Below, piece by piece: positions 18,506 through 28,619 of a stretch of DNA of 64,000 nucleotides. The stretch is from Prostheceraeus crozeri (taxonomy: Eukaryota; Platyhelminthes; Polycladida; Euryleptidae), in assembly GCA_907163375.1 (NCBI GenBank), contig CAJQUW010009087.1:248001-312000 (forward strand). The letters are read 5' to 3'. Under the pieces are notes generated by a model. The model saw only the letters and a list, made by a program, of their open reading frames with translations. It ran no database searches and was not told where the DNA came from. The first letter of the stretch is position 1; every line of letters starts with the position of its first letter. The position numbers and the translations under genes were made by a program.

Positions 18506-19788
18506 ATGGAGTGTAAAACTTCCGGTTTTTGTTTGTTTGATCAACAAGCCATACAGACAGATATTCTTAGTTCAAGTATTGTAGATTATCATCCTCGAAC
18601 AGCTGAGAATGCTGGCCCCATTGAATTTGTTATTCCTGGTGGTAGTGATGACTACATAGATTTGAGTTATGATATGCGATGGTTGATTTGAGGTTTAGAA
18701 TTCAGCAAGCAGATGGAACTGCTATTGACGATACACATAAAGTTGGACAGAACAATTTACCATTGACTACATTATTTCGCGATGTTTCTCTAACGATTGG
18801 AGAGCAGCAGGTGGAAGGTGGTCAAAGCGATTATCCCTATAAATCATATTTCAATCATGTATCACAGTTTCATCCAGCAGCACAAAAAAGTCATATGGAA
18901 GCCATGGGATGATATAGAGATGAAGCAGGAAAATTTGATGTTGAAACAAACAGTGGCTTTGTAAAGCGATCTGCTATGATTAAAGATAGTGAAGTATGTC
19001 AGCTATATGGTCCGCTGAATTTAGACTTCTTTAGACAGTCAAAGTTTTTACTCTGTAATACCAGCATGCGACTCAAGCTGACATTGAATAAACCTGAAGT
19101 TGCGCTGAATGCATTTGCTAAAGTTGACAATTTTAGAATTCATGTGGAAGATATTGCACTTTACATTCGTCGAGTAGTACCGAATCCAAGTGTCATTAGA
19201 GGACATGCTGAAGGTCTTAACCGCCAAAATGTCATTTACCCCGTTCAGCATACAAAGCTTCTCATCTTTACAATTCCGAAAGATCAAAAGAGTTTCATAA
19301 AAGATGGCCTCTTTCCATCGGAAGCACCGAAGCTCCTCATGGTGGCAATGGTTGAAAATGATACATTTAATGGTAATATAAAGAAGAATCTTTTCAATTT
19401 TAAACACAGTCAGTTAAGTGAAATTGCTTTACGTGTAAATGGTGTGAGTCATCCTGGTCCACCCTACAAACCAGATTTTGCTGCGGATCAATTTATGCGC
19501 AGTTATGTTGATTTTATGGATGTCTTTGGCTTTTACAATACGGATGACACCAACGGACTGACTATGAAAGAGTTTAAGAGTAGATATACTATTTATGCAT
19601 TTGATTTGACTGCTGACAGCGATATTAGTGCACCCTATCGTCAAGCGAACGTGCCTCATAATATTCGTTTGGATTTGACGTTCAAAAGAATACTACCTGA
19701 GACGATCAATGTATTCATTTATGCAGTCTTCGATTCAAATATTGAAATTACAAAGTATCGTGACGTGATTCTTCAGTATAATCGTTAA
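18506..19788 (+). pseudogene. Major capsid protein candidate (F54H12.2-like family), broken
   Basis: Belongs to the protein family annotated as F54H12.2-like in invertebrate genomes and linked to Polinton capsids. Recognised by PIEFVIPGGSDDYIDL near the start, then DLRFRIQQADGTAI, VGQNNLPLTTLFRDVSLTIG and YPYKSYF, which fit the first jelly roll of a double jelly-roll capsid fold. The C-terminal part (YRQANVPHNIRLDLTFKR) fits the second. It lies between a core protein and the protease, as expected for a late virion gene. About two breaks. The stop codon overlaps the protease start. Confidence 0.8.
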
Positions 19789-20249
19789 TGAGTTGGTTGA
19801 CTGCTGACGATATTAAGACTAAAGTGCAGCGTAATGCAGACGATGCGACGTTGAAAGCTTTCGATAATGTCTATTCACTCGATACCTTACCACCTGCAGT
19901 AAATCACTATCCCATCTTTATTGTGCTAAACACTCATTCGCAGAATTTAGGCGGTGAGCATTGGAAAGCGATCTTTATTGGAGAAGACCGACGTGGTGAA
20001 CTATTTGACTCTCTTGCTCAACCTCCAAATATACCAACACAGCAGTGGTTGAGAAAACATACGCGTCAATATCAGCGAAATGAACGCATACTACAACATC
20101 CACTTTCATCAACGTGTGGTGCTTTTGTACTGTACTTCATCTTAAAACGTTTACATGTATCTCGATTTGTATCTGTTATTCAAAACTTTTCATGTAATCC
20201 ATCCTCTAATGAAAAAATGATTTGTAAGTTCTATCATGATTTGAAATAA
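19788..20249 (+). CDS. Adenain-type cysteine protease (153 aa)
   Basis: Looks whole. Maturation protease of the adenovirus/Polinton type (C5/Ulp1-like fold). The catalytic His sits in GGEHWKAIFI near residue 57, an acidic residue in GELFDSLAQ near 76, and the nucleophile Cys in STCGAFVLYF near 121. It would trim capsid and core precursors at Gly-Gly or Gly-X sites; the basic protein upstream carries such sites. Start overlaps the capsid stop (TAATG). Its TAA stop is inside an AATAAA polyadenylation signal. Confidence 0.92.
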   Translation: MSWLTADDIKTKVQRNADDATLKAFDNVYSLDTLPPAVNHYPIFIVLNTHSQNLGGEHWKAIFIGEDRRGELFDSLAQPPNIPTQQWLRKHTRQYQRNERILQHPLSSTCGAFVLYFILKRLHVSRFVSVIQNFSCNPSSNEKMICKFYHDLK

Positions 20250-20280
20250 AAACATCATGTTGGAAAAATTGTTTTTTATT
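20245..20280. terminator. Convergent polyadenylation signals fused with stop codons
   Basis: AATAAA at 20245-20250 (+) contains the protease TAA at 20247-20249. The complementary signal at 20275-20280 (-) contains the TAA of the TBP-like gene at 20276-20278. Only ~24 bp separate the two signals. Confidence 0.7.
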
Positions 20281-20821
20281 TTACAATCCGCTGGGTACGT
20301 ACATACTCGATGAGATAGTCTAGGATCACATTTGCTTGTACATGAGATTTTAGTCCAGTAATGATCACTTTACCATTATGAAAGATTGCCACATGCACAG
20401 GTAACCAACAACTAATGAGAGCTGCAGGAAAAAGTTCGGGTTCATAACACAAATTGTAACTGCTGGTACGAATCTTCAAAAATAATACACTTTCACTCAA
20501 TTGAGTAGAGATCACCATATTGTCCACAGTCAGATTCGACATCACACACCTCTCCCTCTTCCATATCCGACGTAGTAGTCTCTGTAGCTCTAAGCGCATT
20601 GACTGCGCCGATGAATGAGAAAGGGCGCCGAGAATCTGTACAGTCCCATTTGGGAAGAGTTGAAGATTCCATGAATTGTTCATCTTCACCGCTAACATTT
20701 GAGGTCGGCCCGGGTAATACTTGCTGTTTGGAAGGTGTTGGTGTAATGTTGTGAGATCGATTTTGGTGTAGAGTCTGAAGCGACGGAGAATGTTGACGAT
20801 GGTGTAACGATGGCGCTTCAT
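20276..20821 (-). CDS. TATA-binding-protein-like protein (181 aa)
   Basis: Two direct repeats of the TBP saddle are visible. Repeat 1 (about residues 6-78): FRLYTKIDLTTLHQHLPNSKYYPGRP ... LQLFPNGTVQILGA, matching the TBP pattern L-D-L--ia---N--Y-P then LIF-SGK-V-TGA; written here in parts: KIDLTTLHQHLPNSKYYPG and LFPNGTVQILGA. Repeat 2 (about 95-178) contains YEPELFPAALI, matching YEPELFPGLI of animal TBP, then AIFHNGKVIITGLKS, matching FVSGKVVLTGAK. Length fits a TBP core with no N-terminal extension. It would bind promoter DNA and recruit host or viral polymerase machinery; that is inference. Its first half overlaps the tail of the next gene in another frame. Confidence 0.85.
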   Translation of the reverse strand: MKRHRYTIVNILRRFRLYTKIDLTTLHQHLPNSKYYPGRPQMLAVKMNNSWNLQLFPNGTVQILGALSHSSAQSMRLELQRLLRRIWKRERCVMSNLTVDNMVISTQLSESVLFLKIRTSSYNLCYEPELFPAALISCWLPVHVAIFHNGKVIITGLKSHVQANVILDYLIEYVRTQRIVK

Positions 20822-21164
20822 GATGAAAAAATGAGTAAATTGAGCGATGTACCTTCCTTTTATACTTCTCTTTTATACTTCTACCTTGATGAAATGTGAA
20901 GTTAGTATGAAGTTGGGAATGATACAGTTGAATTCGCCGATTGTTGACGCGCAACCAGATGCGATTTCCAATACGTAAATGTCTTTTCATATAGAAGTAT
21001 TTCAAATCCTTCATGATATGATGTAGAGATTGAAAATGACGATAAGATAAAGCAAACTCTCTTCTCACATTTCCAGTTGAATCTTTGAAATAGACGTTTC
21101 GATCATGATCCGTTTCAATACGTTGTAGGGAATCTAATTTCCAACTATGGTGCGTGGTAGTCAT
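20493..21164 (-). CDS. PC4-like paralogue 1 with acidic tail overlapping the TBP-like gene (223 aa)
   Basis: Residues 1-115 are a clear paralogue of the neighbour at 21171-21530: shared WKLDSLQRI / WILDSLQYI, DRNVYFKDSTGN / DGNVHFKNSHGH, KDLKYFYMKRHLRIG / RDLKYFETLRFISLG and VHRSIYSF / IHRSIMTF. The DxxGxVxF strand followed by a -SLT--QF- helix resembles the PC4 (SUB1) coactivator fold, possibly twice per protein. The C-terminal ~105 residues are disordered and end acidic (DMEEGEVCDVESDCG); they overlap the first half of the TBP-like gene in a different frame. PC4 binds DNA and TFIIA/TBP in animals. The role is inferred. Confidence 0.55.
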   Translation of the reverse strand: MTTTHHSWKLDSLQRIETDHDRNVYFKDSTGNVRREFALSYRHFQSLHHIMKDLKYFYMKRHLRIGNRIWLRVNNRRIQLYHSQLHTNFTFHQGRSIKEKYKRKVHRSIYSFFHHEAPSLHHRQHSPSLQTLHQNRSHNITPTPSKQQVLPGPTSNVSGEDEQFMESSTLPKWDCTDSRRPFSFIGAVNALRATETTTSDMEEGEVCDVESDCGQYGDLYSIE

Positions 21165-21170
21165 GTCTGA

Positions 21171-21530
21171 TTAAGATTTGCATAGTAGGGCGATGAACTC
21201 ACGACGAATAAATGTCATGATGGAACGATGTATGTATCTTCTATACTTCTCCCAATTGTATTTGCGAAATGAGATACAGTTTGCGGAATGAGAATGGCAG
21301 ATTTGAATTTCATTTCTGTAATGTTGAAGCCAAACTTGATCACCCAAGGAGATGAATCTTAATGTTTCAAAATATTTCAAATCCCTCATGATATCATTGA
21401 AGTTGACAAATTGTCGCCATGTTAATGTAATACCTCTTGATGTATGACCATGAGAATTTTTGAAATGTACGTTTCCATCACGATCAACTACTCTGATATA
21501 TTGTAGAGAGTCCAAAATCCAAGTCTTCAT
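21171..21530 (-). CDS. PC4-like paralogue 2 (119 aa)
   Basis: Compact version without the acidic tail. Start chosen at MKTWILDSLQYIR, since the upstream in-frame codons lack ATG. Two similar halves are visible: a strand-rich block ending in a helix (YIRVVDRDGNVHFKN, GITLTWRQFVNFNDIM) and a second (RFISLGDQVWLQHYRNEIQI, FRKYNWEKYRRYI), each like PC4's strand bundle plus GISL--EQW-L helix. Stop lies a few bases before the start of paralogue 1, so both and the TBP-like gene form one leftward cluster. Alternative: an unrelated DNA-binding family with similar layout. Confidence 0.55.
   Translation of the reverse strand: MKTWILDSLQYIRVVDRDGNVHFKNSHGHTSRGITLTWRQFVNFNDIMRDLKYFETLRFISLGDQVWLQHYRNEIQICHSHSANCISFRKYNWEKYRRYIHRSIMTFIRREFIALLCKS
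21176..21183 (-). promoter_or_regulatory. ATGCAAAT motif upstream of PC4-like paralogue 1
   Basis: Reads ATGCAAAT on the minus strand, 11 bp before the ATG at 21164; lies within the 3' end of the neighbouring gene. Confidence 0.45.
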
Positions 21531-21536
21531 GATGTT

Positions 21537-21543
21537 ATGCAAA
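21537..21543 (+). promoter_or_regulatory. ATGCAAA motif between divergent genes
   Basis: Only 35 bp separate the starts at 21530 (-) and 21566 (+). The gap holds this box and an ATATAAAA sequence directly before the + start codon, so one tiny region must serve both genes. Confidence 0.5.
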
Positions 21544-21565
21544 GCCGCAGATCAGCAATATAAAA

Positions 21566-22963
21566 ATGTCGTTTTATCATATTTTGCTTAGCAATGCGGC
21601 TACAAAGAGATTTGCTAGTAATCGAGCCGCACTCTTTTCTACTCCCATTGATCATACACAACAGCTAAATGGAAAGTGGGAAGTGGGTGTCACTCAACTT
21701 GTTCATAGCAACTGTGTCTATACTTTTGATCATGAGGTGATGACTATTAATATGAGACGTACAGCTGCTTACCAATGTGAAAAGGGGTGCCGAGTATACA
21801 TTCCACAGTGGCCAAAGAAAGATCTCTTATCATGTAAAAAGTTTATATATGATTTCCTGAATAAAGCATGTAAACATATTGTCCAATTTACTCCGCACAA
21901 TGATGATCATAATTATGTACATCATGTAGTTGAGAACGATTGGATTGTTGATTTAAGTCCAAGTTTAAGAAATGATTTAGGTTACCTCGCTAGCGCCTTA
22001 ACAAGCTATGATAATTTTAACGTTAATTACCACATAAGTGGTCATAAACAGTTAATATATCGAGAGGAAGCTTATTATGTAGATCTTATTCCAAGAAATG
22101 AGAAGACGTTGGTAAAGAAGATTGTGATTGAGCCAAGAAAGACAAACATGACTCCTGAAACATTATTGAAGAAATTTAATTATCTCCTTCGAGTTGATGG
22201 TAAACAAGTGGCAACATTGACTTATATCAAATCATCTAATCATATTGCAATAAGTAAATTAAATGATGATGATCTAGTATTAGTTTGTTCAAAAGATTTT
22301 CATCAGTTCTTACGACATCGTTCTGCAGCTGTTCATGGAAAATTTGATATGCAACATTTACCATGTGAAAGGTCAAATCAATTTGATACAGAATGGACCG
22401 TATCTTTATACAGAAAGTGTGTAGAGCCTTTAGGTGGTATCTTACATGAAACAAGAGTGTTGATGCCTCGCATTATTACTTCGGTTAAATTGGTTGTAGA
22501 TTATTTAAATGAAGTAATTAATGAGCAACATATTTCATTTTCTGAAAAAGAAGGTACTTTGTCTCTCACGATAAGTGGAAAAGGCATTGAACTAATTATG
22601 GATAAAACTCTAATGGACATTTTGTGTTTTGATCAAAATATCTTTAAAAGTGGCACTGTAACCAAAGCTAGCGCAGACATATCGCTATCGCGTCGTATTA
22701 ACTATTTTCAGATATATTCCAATATTGGTGAAGATGTACGTGTGGGAGATGTTGAAGCTCCATTGCTAGCAATGATACCATACCAGCCAAAAAGCTGCAG
22801 TATTTTATCTGAGCATACTTGCAAGAACGTGCATTATACAAAGCTGAAATCAAACTACATCCCACAAATTGATATTGCCATTTATGACGATGCTGGTGCG
22901 TTGATTCCTTTTCATAAAGATGCTGTGACAAGTATCACACTCCATTTCCGAATGAAGAGTTAA
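21566..22963 (+). CDS. Penton-like / minor capsid family protein 1 of element C (465 aa)
   Basis: Looks whole. Its N-terminus carries the family signature: LLSNAATKRFASNRAALFSTP followed by LNGKWEVGVTQL; in short, LxSNA, an Asn-rich turn, then LxGxWEVG. Many invertebrate Polintons encode one or two proteins of this type, considered minor capsid (penton or vertex) proteins. The rest is beta-rich, ends with DAVTSITLHFRMKS. It is followed 39 bp later by a diverged paralogue on the same strand. The signature residues were kept in both copies, which suggests a shared shell-binding role. Function is family-based inference. Confidence 0.65.
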   Translation: MSFYHILLSNAATKRFASNRAALFSTPIDHTQQLNGKWEVGVTQLVHSNCVYTFDHEVMTINMRRTAAYQCEKGCRVYIPQWPKKDLLSCKKFIYDFLNKACKHIVQFTPHNDDHNYVHHVVENDWIVDLSPSLRNDLGYLASALTSYDNFNVNYHISGHKQLIYREEAYYVDLIPRNEKTLVKKIVIEPRKTNMTPETLLKKFNYLLRVDGKQVATLTYIKSSNHIAISKLNDDDLVLVCSKDFHQFLRHRSAAVHGKFDMQHLPCERSNQFDTEWTVSLYRKCVEPLGGILHETRVLMPRIITSVKLVVDYLNEVINEQHISFSEKEGTLSLTISGKGIELIMDKTLMDILCFDQNIFKSGTVTKASADISLSRRINYFQIYSNIGEDVRVGDVEAPLLAMIPYQPKSCSILSEHTCKNVHYTKLKSNYIPQIDIAIYDDAGALIPFHKDAVTSITLHFRMKS

Positions 22964-22969
22964 TGCAAA
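22963..22969 (+). promoter_or_regulatory. ATGCAAA motif upstream of penton-like gene 2
   Basis: Octamer-like box overlapping the stop region of the previous gene, 33 bp before the ATG at 23003. Confidence 0.45.
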
Positions 22970-23002
22970 AGTATGCTAATATATTTTTCCAATGTGAATA
23001 AT

Positions 23003-24523
23003 ATGGAAAGTGAAAATAAGGACTCGTTTCTAATCTACTTGCCCAGTAATGCTTCTATGAATAAATTTCCCAAAAATAAACCATCAGACTATCGAGTAGA
23101 ATTAAATCGCCCACTACATTTAGAAGTTGAATGGGAGGTTGGCGTTTCTAGTATTTGCTATGATAGCAATATTCAGAATGTGAATGATTTGGAAGAAATG
23201 ATAATGACTCCTCGCACCCATGATGGAATAACGATGAATAATGCATTCCAGTTCCCATACAATTTAACGTCAGATGGAAAGTGGAACTATGAATGGATTC
23301 AGATAAAATCAGATTATTATGGTCCATTTGGGAATGAGAAAATTATTAAGGCATTCAACAGTGGTAATACTTTCATCATGAAGAATAAAAATCAGAAAGT
23401 TTATGAGTTTACTATCTATCATTGGAGTGGGAGGCAGTTCCTTCGCTTTCAATCTTTTACTAAAGGTCTTACACTGAGGTTGGATAATGAATTCTATCCA
23501 CATCTCGGTTTTGGCCATGGACTACATCTAACGTCAATTGCTACTGCAAATGTTAAAAAAGTTTATTCAAATCGAATCAACAAATTTCATTATAAATTTA
23601 AAATATTTGATGAAGATGTTGTAGAATGCGAAGAACGCATCATTTTGAAAAAGCGTGGTGTTCAACCTTTATCACTTATTGAGTTAGTAAAACGATGGAA
23701 TGAGACTGTGGGTAAGAAGTATGGAGAGAAAATTATGGCGGACAAAGATAAGTTGGTTATTTAGAAATATAATGACAAACTTGCAGTTTATTTCTCTCCA
23801 ACCTTGCGTCATTTTGTAAGACATTATACACCTATTATTGGAAGCGGTGTGGTGTATGCTTCTCATGAATATCACACTAAAGCTGATTCAGTTAATGATG
23901 AATGGTGGGTGGACATCTATGGTGATCGCATCAAGAAAATTTACCAGTCTTATCAAGAATCTAAAGTTGCTATCAATATAATGCCGCGTCTATATCATAC
24001 AGTTGAAAGCTTCATTCATGTAGTAAATCCTTATATACAACAGAAGTTGAAGCATGTGATGAAAAGTAAATATGATGTAAAGACACACCACATTTCGTTT
24101 TTAATTGAAAATCAACGCGTTGTTCTGAAACTGGGTGATGACATTCAATGTCAATTGAGTAAAACTTTGAAAAAACTCTTTGGTTTTTCAATGCTACAAA
24201 CTGTGTTTACTGCTGCGGATACGATTGGTATAGAAACACCAATGACACTTGATAAACATGAACAGCACCTTTATATTCAAAGTGATTTGATTCTTCCTAT
24301 TTCTGTTGGTGAGAAAAAAGAATACATTTTACGTGATTTCATTCATGATAAAGACGCTTCATATGGAATAGTCGAGAAGATGTTTGAATCTATTTTCTAT
24401 CATCCCGTCGTCAGACAAACTATACCCTCTATTGCTATCAAAATTACCAATGGTTTACAAGAGTGCATCCATGTGAAAGATACTAAATCCCTCGTAACTT
24501 TAGTGTTTCGGAAAACAAAGTGA
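23003..24523 (+). pseudogene. Penton-like / minor capsid family protein 2 of element C, broken
   Basis: Paralogue of the preceding gene. Starts MESENKDSFLIYLPSNAS, then KFPKNKPSDYRVEL and LHLEVEWEVGVSSI, the fuller form of the family signature. The C-terminal half ends ALVTLVF-like (KDTKSLVTLVFRK), parallel to the end of protein 1. About one break. Convergent with the PolB gene, whose end lies ~180 bp further on. Confidence 0.7.
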
Positions 24524-24584
24524 AGTCATTGTGATATGTTTATTGAAAAAAAATGTGTATGAAAAAGTCTTTTCACAGATAAAG

Positions 24585-24660
24585 GGGGAATGGGCTGACT
24601 GTAGGCATATATTCACAAGGAAGAAACGATCTCATTCCATACATAAAACAGCAATGTTTA
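24585..24660 (+). other. Diverged echo of the PolB N-terminal zinc finger
   Basis: Translates as ADCRHIFTRKKRSHSIHK, close to ADCGHIFTRKRDLVRHIK near residue 35 of the element C PolB, but on the opposite strand and beyond the PolB 3' end. The DNA is recognisably related over ~55 bp. Probably a duplicated or gene-converted scrap. Confidence 0.55.
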
Positions 24661-24699
24661 TCTACAGAAATCAACATGAAAATACTAAGTTAAGGATGA

Positions 24700-27600
24700 T
24701 TATGCTAAGACGTCTCCTGAATGTGGTAGTGTGAGTTTAATTCTTTTGGGTGGTGGTATGTTTGTGTCAGGATGTCCATGTGGAACAGATGTGTTATGTC
24801 CTATCCAACACCTCTTATCCTCCCATGCTGAAAGCGCCCGTTTCCTAAAAGTATGAGTTTTGACCTCATGCGACTTAGATTTTAAGATTGTCATATTGAC
24901 AAACGTTATATTTCTATTTCTATAGGCTTCCCTGAAATTTTTATGTTTCATGTTAGAGACCAATGATCTTGATATGCCTTTAGCATGCTTAATACTATCG
25001 TCGCTATCCCTTAATTTCATACTGTACATTTTTGGGCGGTTGAGAATCATTTCATCTATTTCCTTCCCTGCTGTCTCATCCTTAAAGCAGCCAAGTTTTG
25101 CCTTATTTTTGATGGAGTAGTGTGGGTGATCAGTAGGATAATTTGATGTATCAAAATATCTTTCTAAAGATTTTCCTACTTCATTGAAATTTAAATCTTT
25201 TTGAGTGGTAATACCTAAGAAGAAACTATCTGTATCACCACCCAACAAACGAACCTCTTTTACGAGAGGACATGGTTTTAGTATTTTATAAAAGAGTTGG
25301 TATATTTCAAGCTTAGAGTAATCTAGTACAGCTTGACCAAAATAGATGGGCTTGCACAACTCAACTTCTGATTTTATCATTTTAACACCTACAAGGTCCT
25401 CATCGATAATGTCTCTATCGATGAATAGAGGTGATGAGACCAATTTCTTAAATTTTGTAACATCATTGACTAGTTTATAGTTTACACGTTTTCTAACATC
25501 TTCCATCGTCTTACCAAATAGACTATTATTCTTATACTTATAAAAATCTTTTTCAAAATTATTTTGAGCTAGTGCACGTTTCTGGCTGTTGCTATCAATA
25601 TATGGTTTGAGGAAGGCTTTCTGTCTAAATTTAATAATGCGGTGAACTCTTTTTAAAATCATGCCCATTTCTAAATAAAACTTTAAGATGCTAAAGTGGA
25701 CTAGATAGTTTTCCTTATCATATTGGGTGAGTAAAAGTTTGCGGCAAGGCTTATAGTCGGGTTGACCGCATGATTCTAAATCTTTATGAAATTGTTTCAT
25801 AAAGTCGGAAAACATATCTTTGGTCACTTCACCTGATTCGGGTGCGAGTGGAAAATCTACGGTTTTATGTTTAATATTATTTGGATAGATTAGATCCATC
25901 TCAAAATAATATCCCCAATCACCTTCATCTGGAATTGCTAGTATGTTAGAAGGGTTGGAGAGATGCTGAATTTCACTATCATCTAACCAGCTAAACTCAG
26001 AGTGAGGGAGTGGTTTGGATAGTGAACTACCATATAAGTTATTTTGGTCATAATACTTAAGATGAGTCTGATCATTGCCTACTAATTTTGATTTTAACCT
26101 ATGTTTATTTACAAATGTGAGACCACCGCGAATTCCTCGCTCAAATATATTATACATCTCGGGGTCTTGTCAGAGATGAATGGTCTCACCAGTCATTTTA
26201 AAGGCTGATTTAAAGGACATGGCTGGTAGACTGACAAAGTGGACGGAATCTAACGTATCTTCTTCTAATGCCACTCGTCGAAACTCCTTAAATACATCAG
26301 CCAGCAAACATACATTTAACTTAAGATAGGCAATCATATATTCGCCAAATGTATGGCAGTCAAATTTTATCCATGCATCTTGTGCATGATCATAATCTTC
26401 GGTCTTACATTCTGCGCCGGTCAAATCATTTTTAAATTTATCTATGGGCGGAAGAGAAGTCTCGCCGAGTTTACTAATCGCATCAAAATATGCATATGGA
26501 AAGACTCCTTTCCGTGTGATGACTTCATCGGTTAGATTTGGATATTGTTTCTTAAGATTTTGTGTTAGTGTAAGAGACTGTAGATTTTGTACGAGAGAGA
26601 CCAGTGATGCAGTCATAAATTGGTAGGAATCTAAAAATTTTATATCAAAATAGACCGTCTTATTTTCTTTAGTTTTATCGACAGGCACTTTTGCTGTCAT
26701 GGCCATATACTTCTCTCTCGTTTGTGCTATTACATCAAGCTTCCACTCTTTCATTTGACCTAAACCTCCTTTTATTATCATATGGCTGTCGTAGCCCTTG
26801 AAATTATGGAAAATGACGGGTAATGTACGCCGTTTCATCCTAAGTGAAAAATTGCATTTTGAACATAGTGCGTTTCTAAATTTACCAGTGATGTGATCAT
26901 GGTCGCGCACTTTCTTAATCTTATCATCATCAAATCTTTTCCTACATTTGAGGCAAACGTCGCAACTATCAAATTTTGCTTGATCATCTGCTGTCATATG
27001 CAATGATCTGCGATAGAGTTCACCATCATACTTTTGTTGAAATTTTACAGCCTGTTTGAGGAATTGTAGGAATTGGTAAATACAATCCTCACCTTGCCAG
27101 ACGTGCATTTTATTTTTTCTATTTTGGAAATGGTCATGCCATACTTCATAGCAGGAAATGGCTGCTGCTCGATGGGTGTTATCATCGATATAGCATTCGA
27201 TGTCAGCATAGATGACACGAAGAGGACTTAGTTCATCACCATTCTCTCTATATGAAAACTCCTTATCTTTGGGCATGCGCTCCATTTGTAGTTTACCTCG
27301 CTTACACCATTCGTAATGAGTTTCAAATTTGTTTTTACTCCTAAAGTTCCGAATGCATCTGTCACAGTAATAAATCTCTGATGAGTTAGAATTTCTTAGG
27401 TGGTGGTATAAGCGAGAAATTTTGGGAATACCGCAGTAGTGCCATTCCTCACTATCATCCTGTCTTACTAATAAAAGGTTGACAACGTGGTCATAACAAC
27501 TCGAACGCGAGTTGTAGCGGACACCCTTCAATCCCTTTTCCCAAACATGGAGAACTATTTTGATGTTGTTCAATTTTTCAAATTTTTCTATATCTTTAAT

Positions 27601-28619
27601 TTTCATATCTTCACTATTGCAGTCATCAAACTTTAATTCATTCTCCCACTGTTGATACGTACTCTTACGGTATCGACTATTCTGTACATCATTATAGTGG
27701 AGAATGGAGAGGACGGCATACTTAAAACATTGCGATTCGCAATCTATAGAAATGACTGCTGCTTTATTTCTTAAATTTTTCGGAAGTTTAAAGGAGCCTC
27801 GTCCAGAGTAGTTCTCTAATAAAGTGATTTTAATCATGGCGGTCTCAATACCATCAAAAACGAGTCCACTATCACGCTCGTTAAATTTATCTATGTTTAA
27901 TTTTAAATCTCGGATATGAAAATTTATCCAAGACTCGCAGTCTACAACTTCGGTTGCAGGAAAGGAGGGTATGTGAAACTCCAACCTCTCTACTATTTGA
28001 CCAGTATGGTGGTCGATTTTTACACATTTTATTTTGAGATAGATGAGCGCCTTCATCCTAAAATTGACTAAATTGTTGAAGAGCGCACCAATCAAAGATG
28101 AATTTTGATGAAACCATTCTTCAAAGTCAGTAATGGTTTCTGAGGATTTCATCTGGTAGTTCCTCACTAAATTATTTATCGACACTTCAGAGAGTCGGAT
28201 AGAGGAGGTGCTGTTAGTATAACTATCGTCACTGTGTGTATGTCTAAGTCTATGTGAAGATAGTTCAAAATGTGACTCAAAAGACTGAATCCATAAATCG
28301 CAAGAAAACGAGACATCGTTAACAGAATCATCCCCACCTTCGGAGATTGATGCTGACTTAGGTCTACAAACACCTCGCTTGATGTGTCGGACGAGATCAC
28401 GCTTCCTCGTGAAGATGTGTCCACAGTCAGCACATTCCCGATCGTCGCATTCCCGCGACAATGTTGACATGGACTCGCTCGAGATGGGACTGGTATCACC
28501 TGAAAGAGAAATCATTCTATCATCTCTGTTCAAGTCTCAGTGTATTGTTACAACCTACCTTGACTCAACAACTCTAAACTTTCCTCGAGAAGGGAGGGCG
28601 TTGGTGATGAAGTTGATGC
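24700..28619 (-). pseudogene. Protein-primed family-B DNA polymerase (PolB) of element C, broken
   Basis: Replicative polymerase, about 1,300 codons. In order: N-terminal Ser-rich segment, a C2H2-like finger (CADCGHIFTRKRDLVRHIK), the domain also found alone at 14262, an exonuclease region (YADIECYID), a Cys/His cluster (CDVCLKCRKRF, HDHITGKFRN), FHNFKGYDSHMI, the GIRGG motif, motif A (YYDQNNLYGSS), motif B (KYKNNSLFGK) and motif C (GGDTDSF). Two 5' exons are visible: a 61-bp exon (28559-28619) after a CAG acceptor and a 59-bp intron (28500-28558), giving ASTSSPTPSLLEE before the main frame. About one break. Confidence 0.92.
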
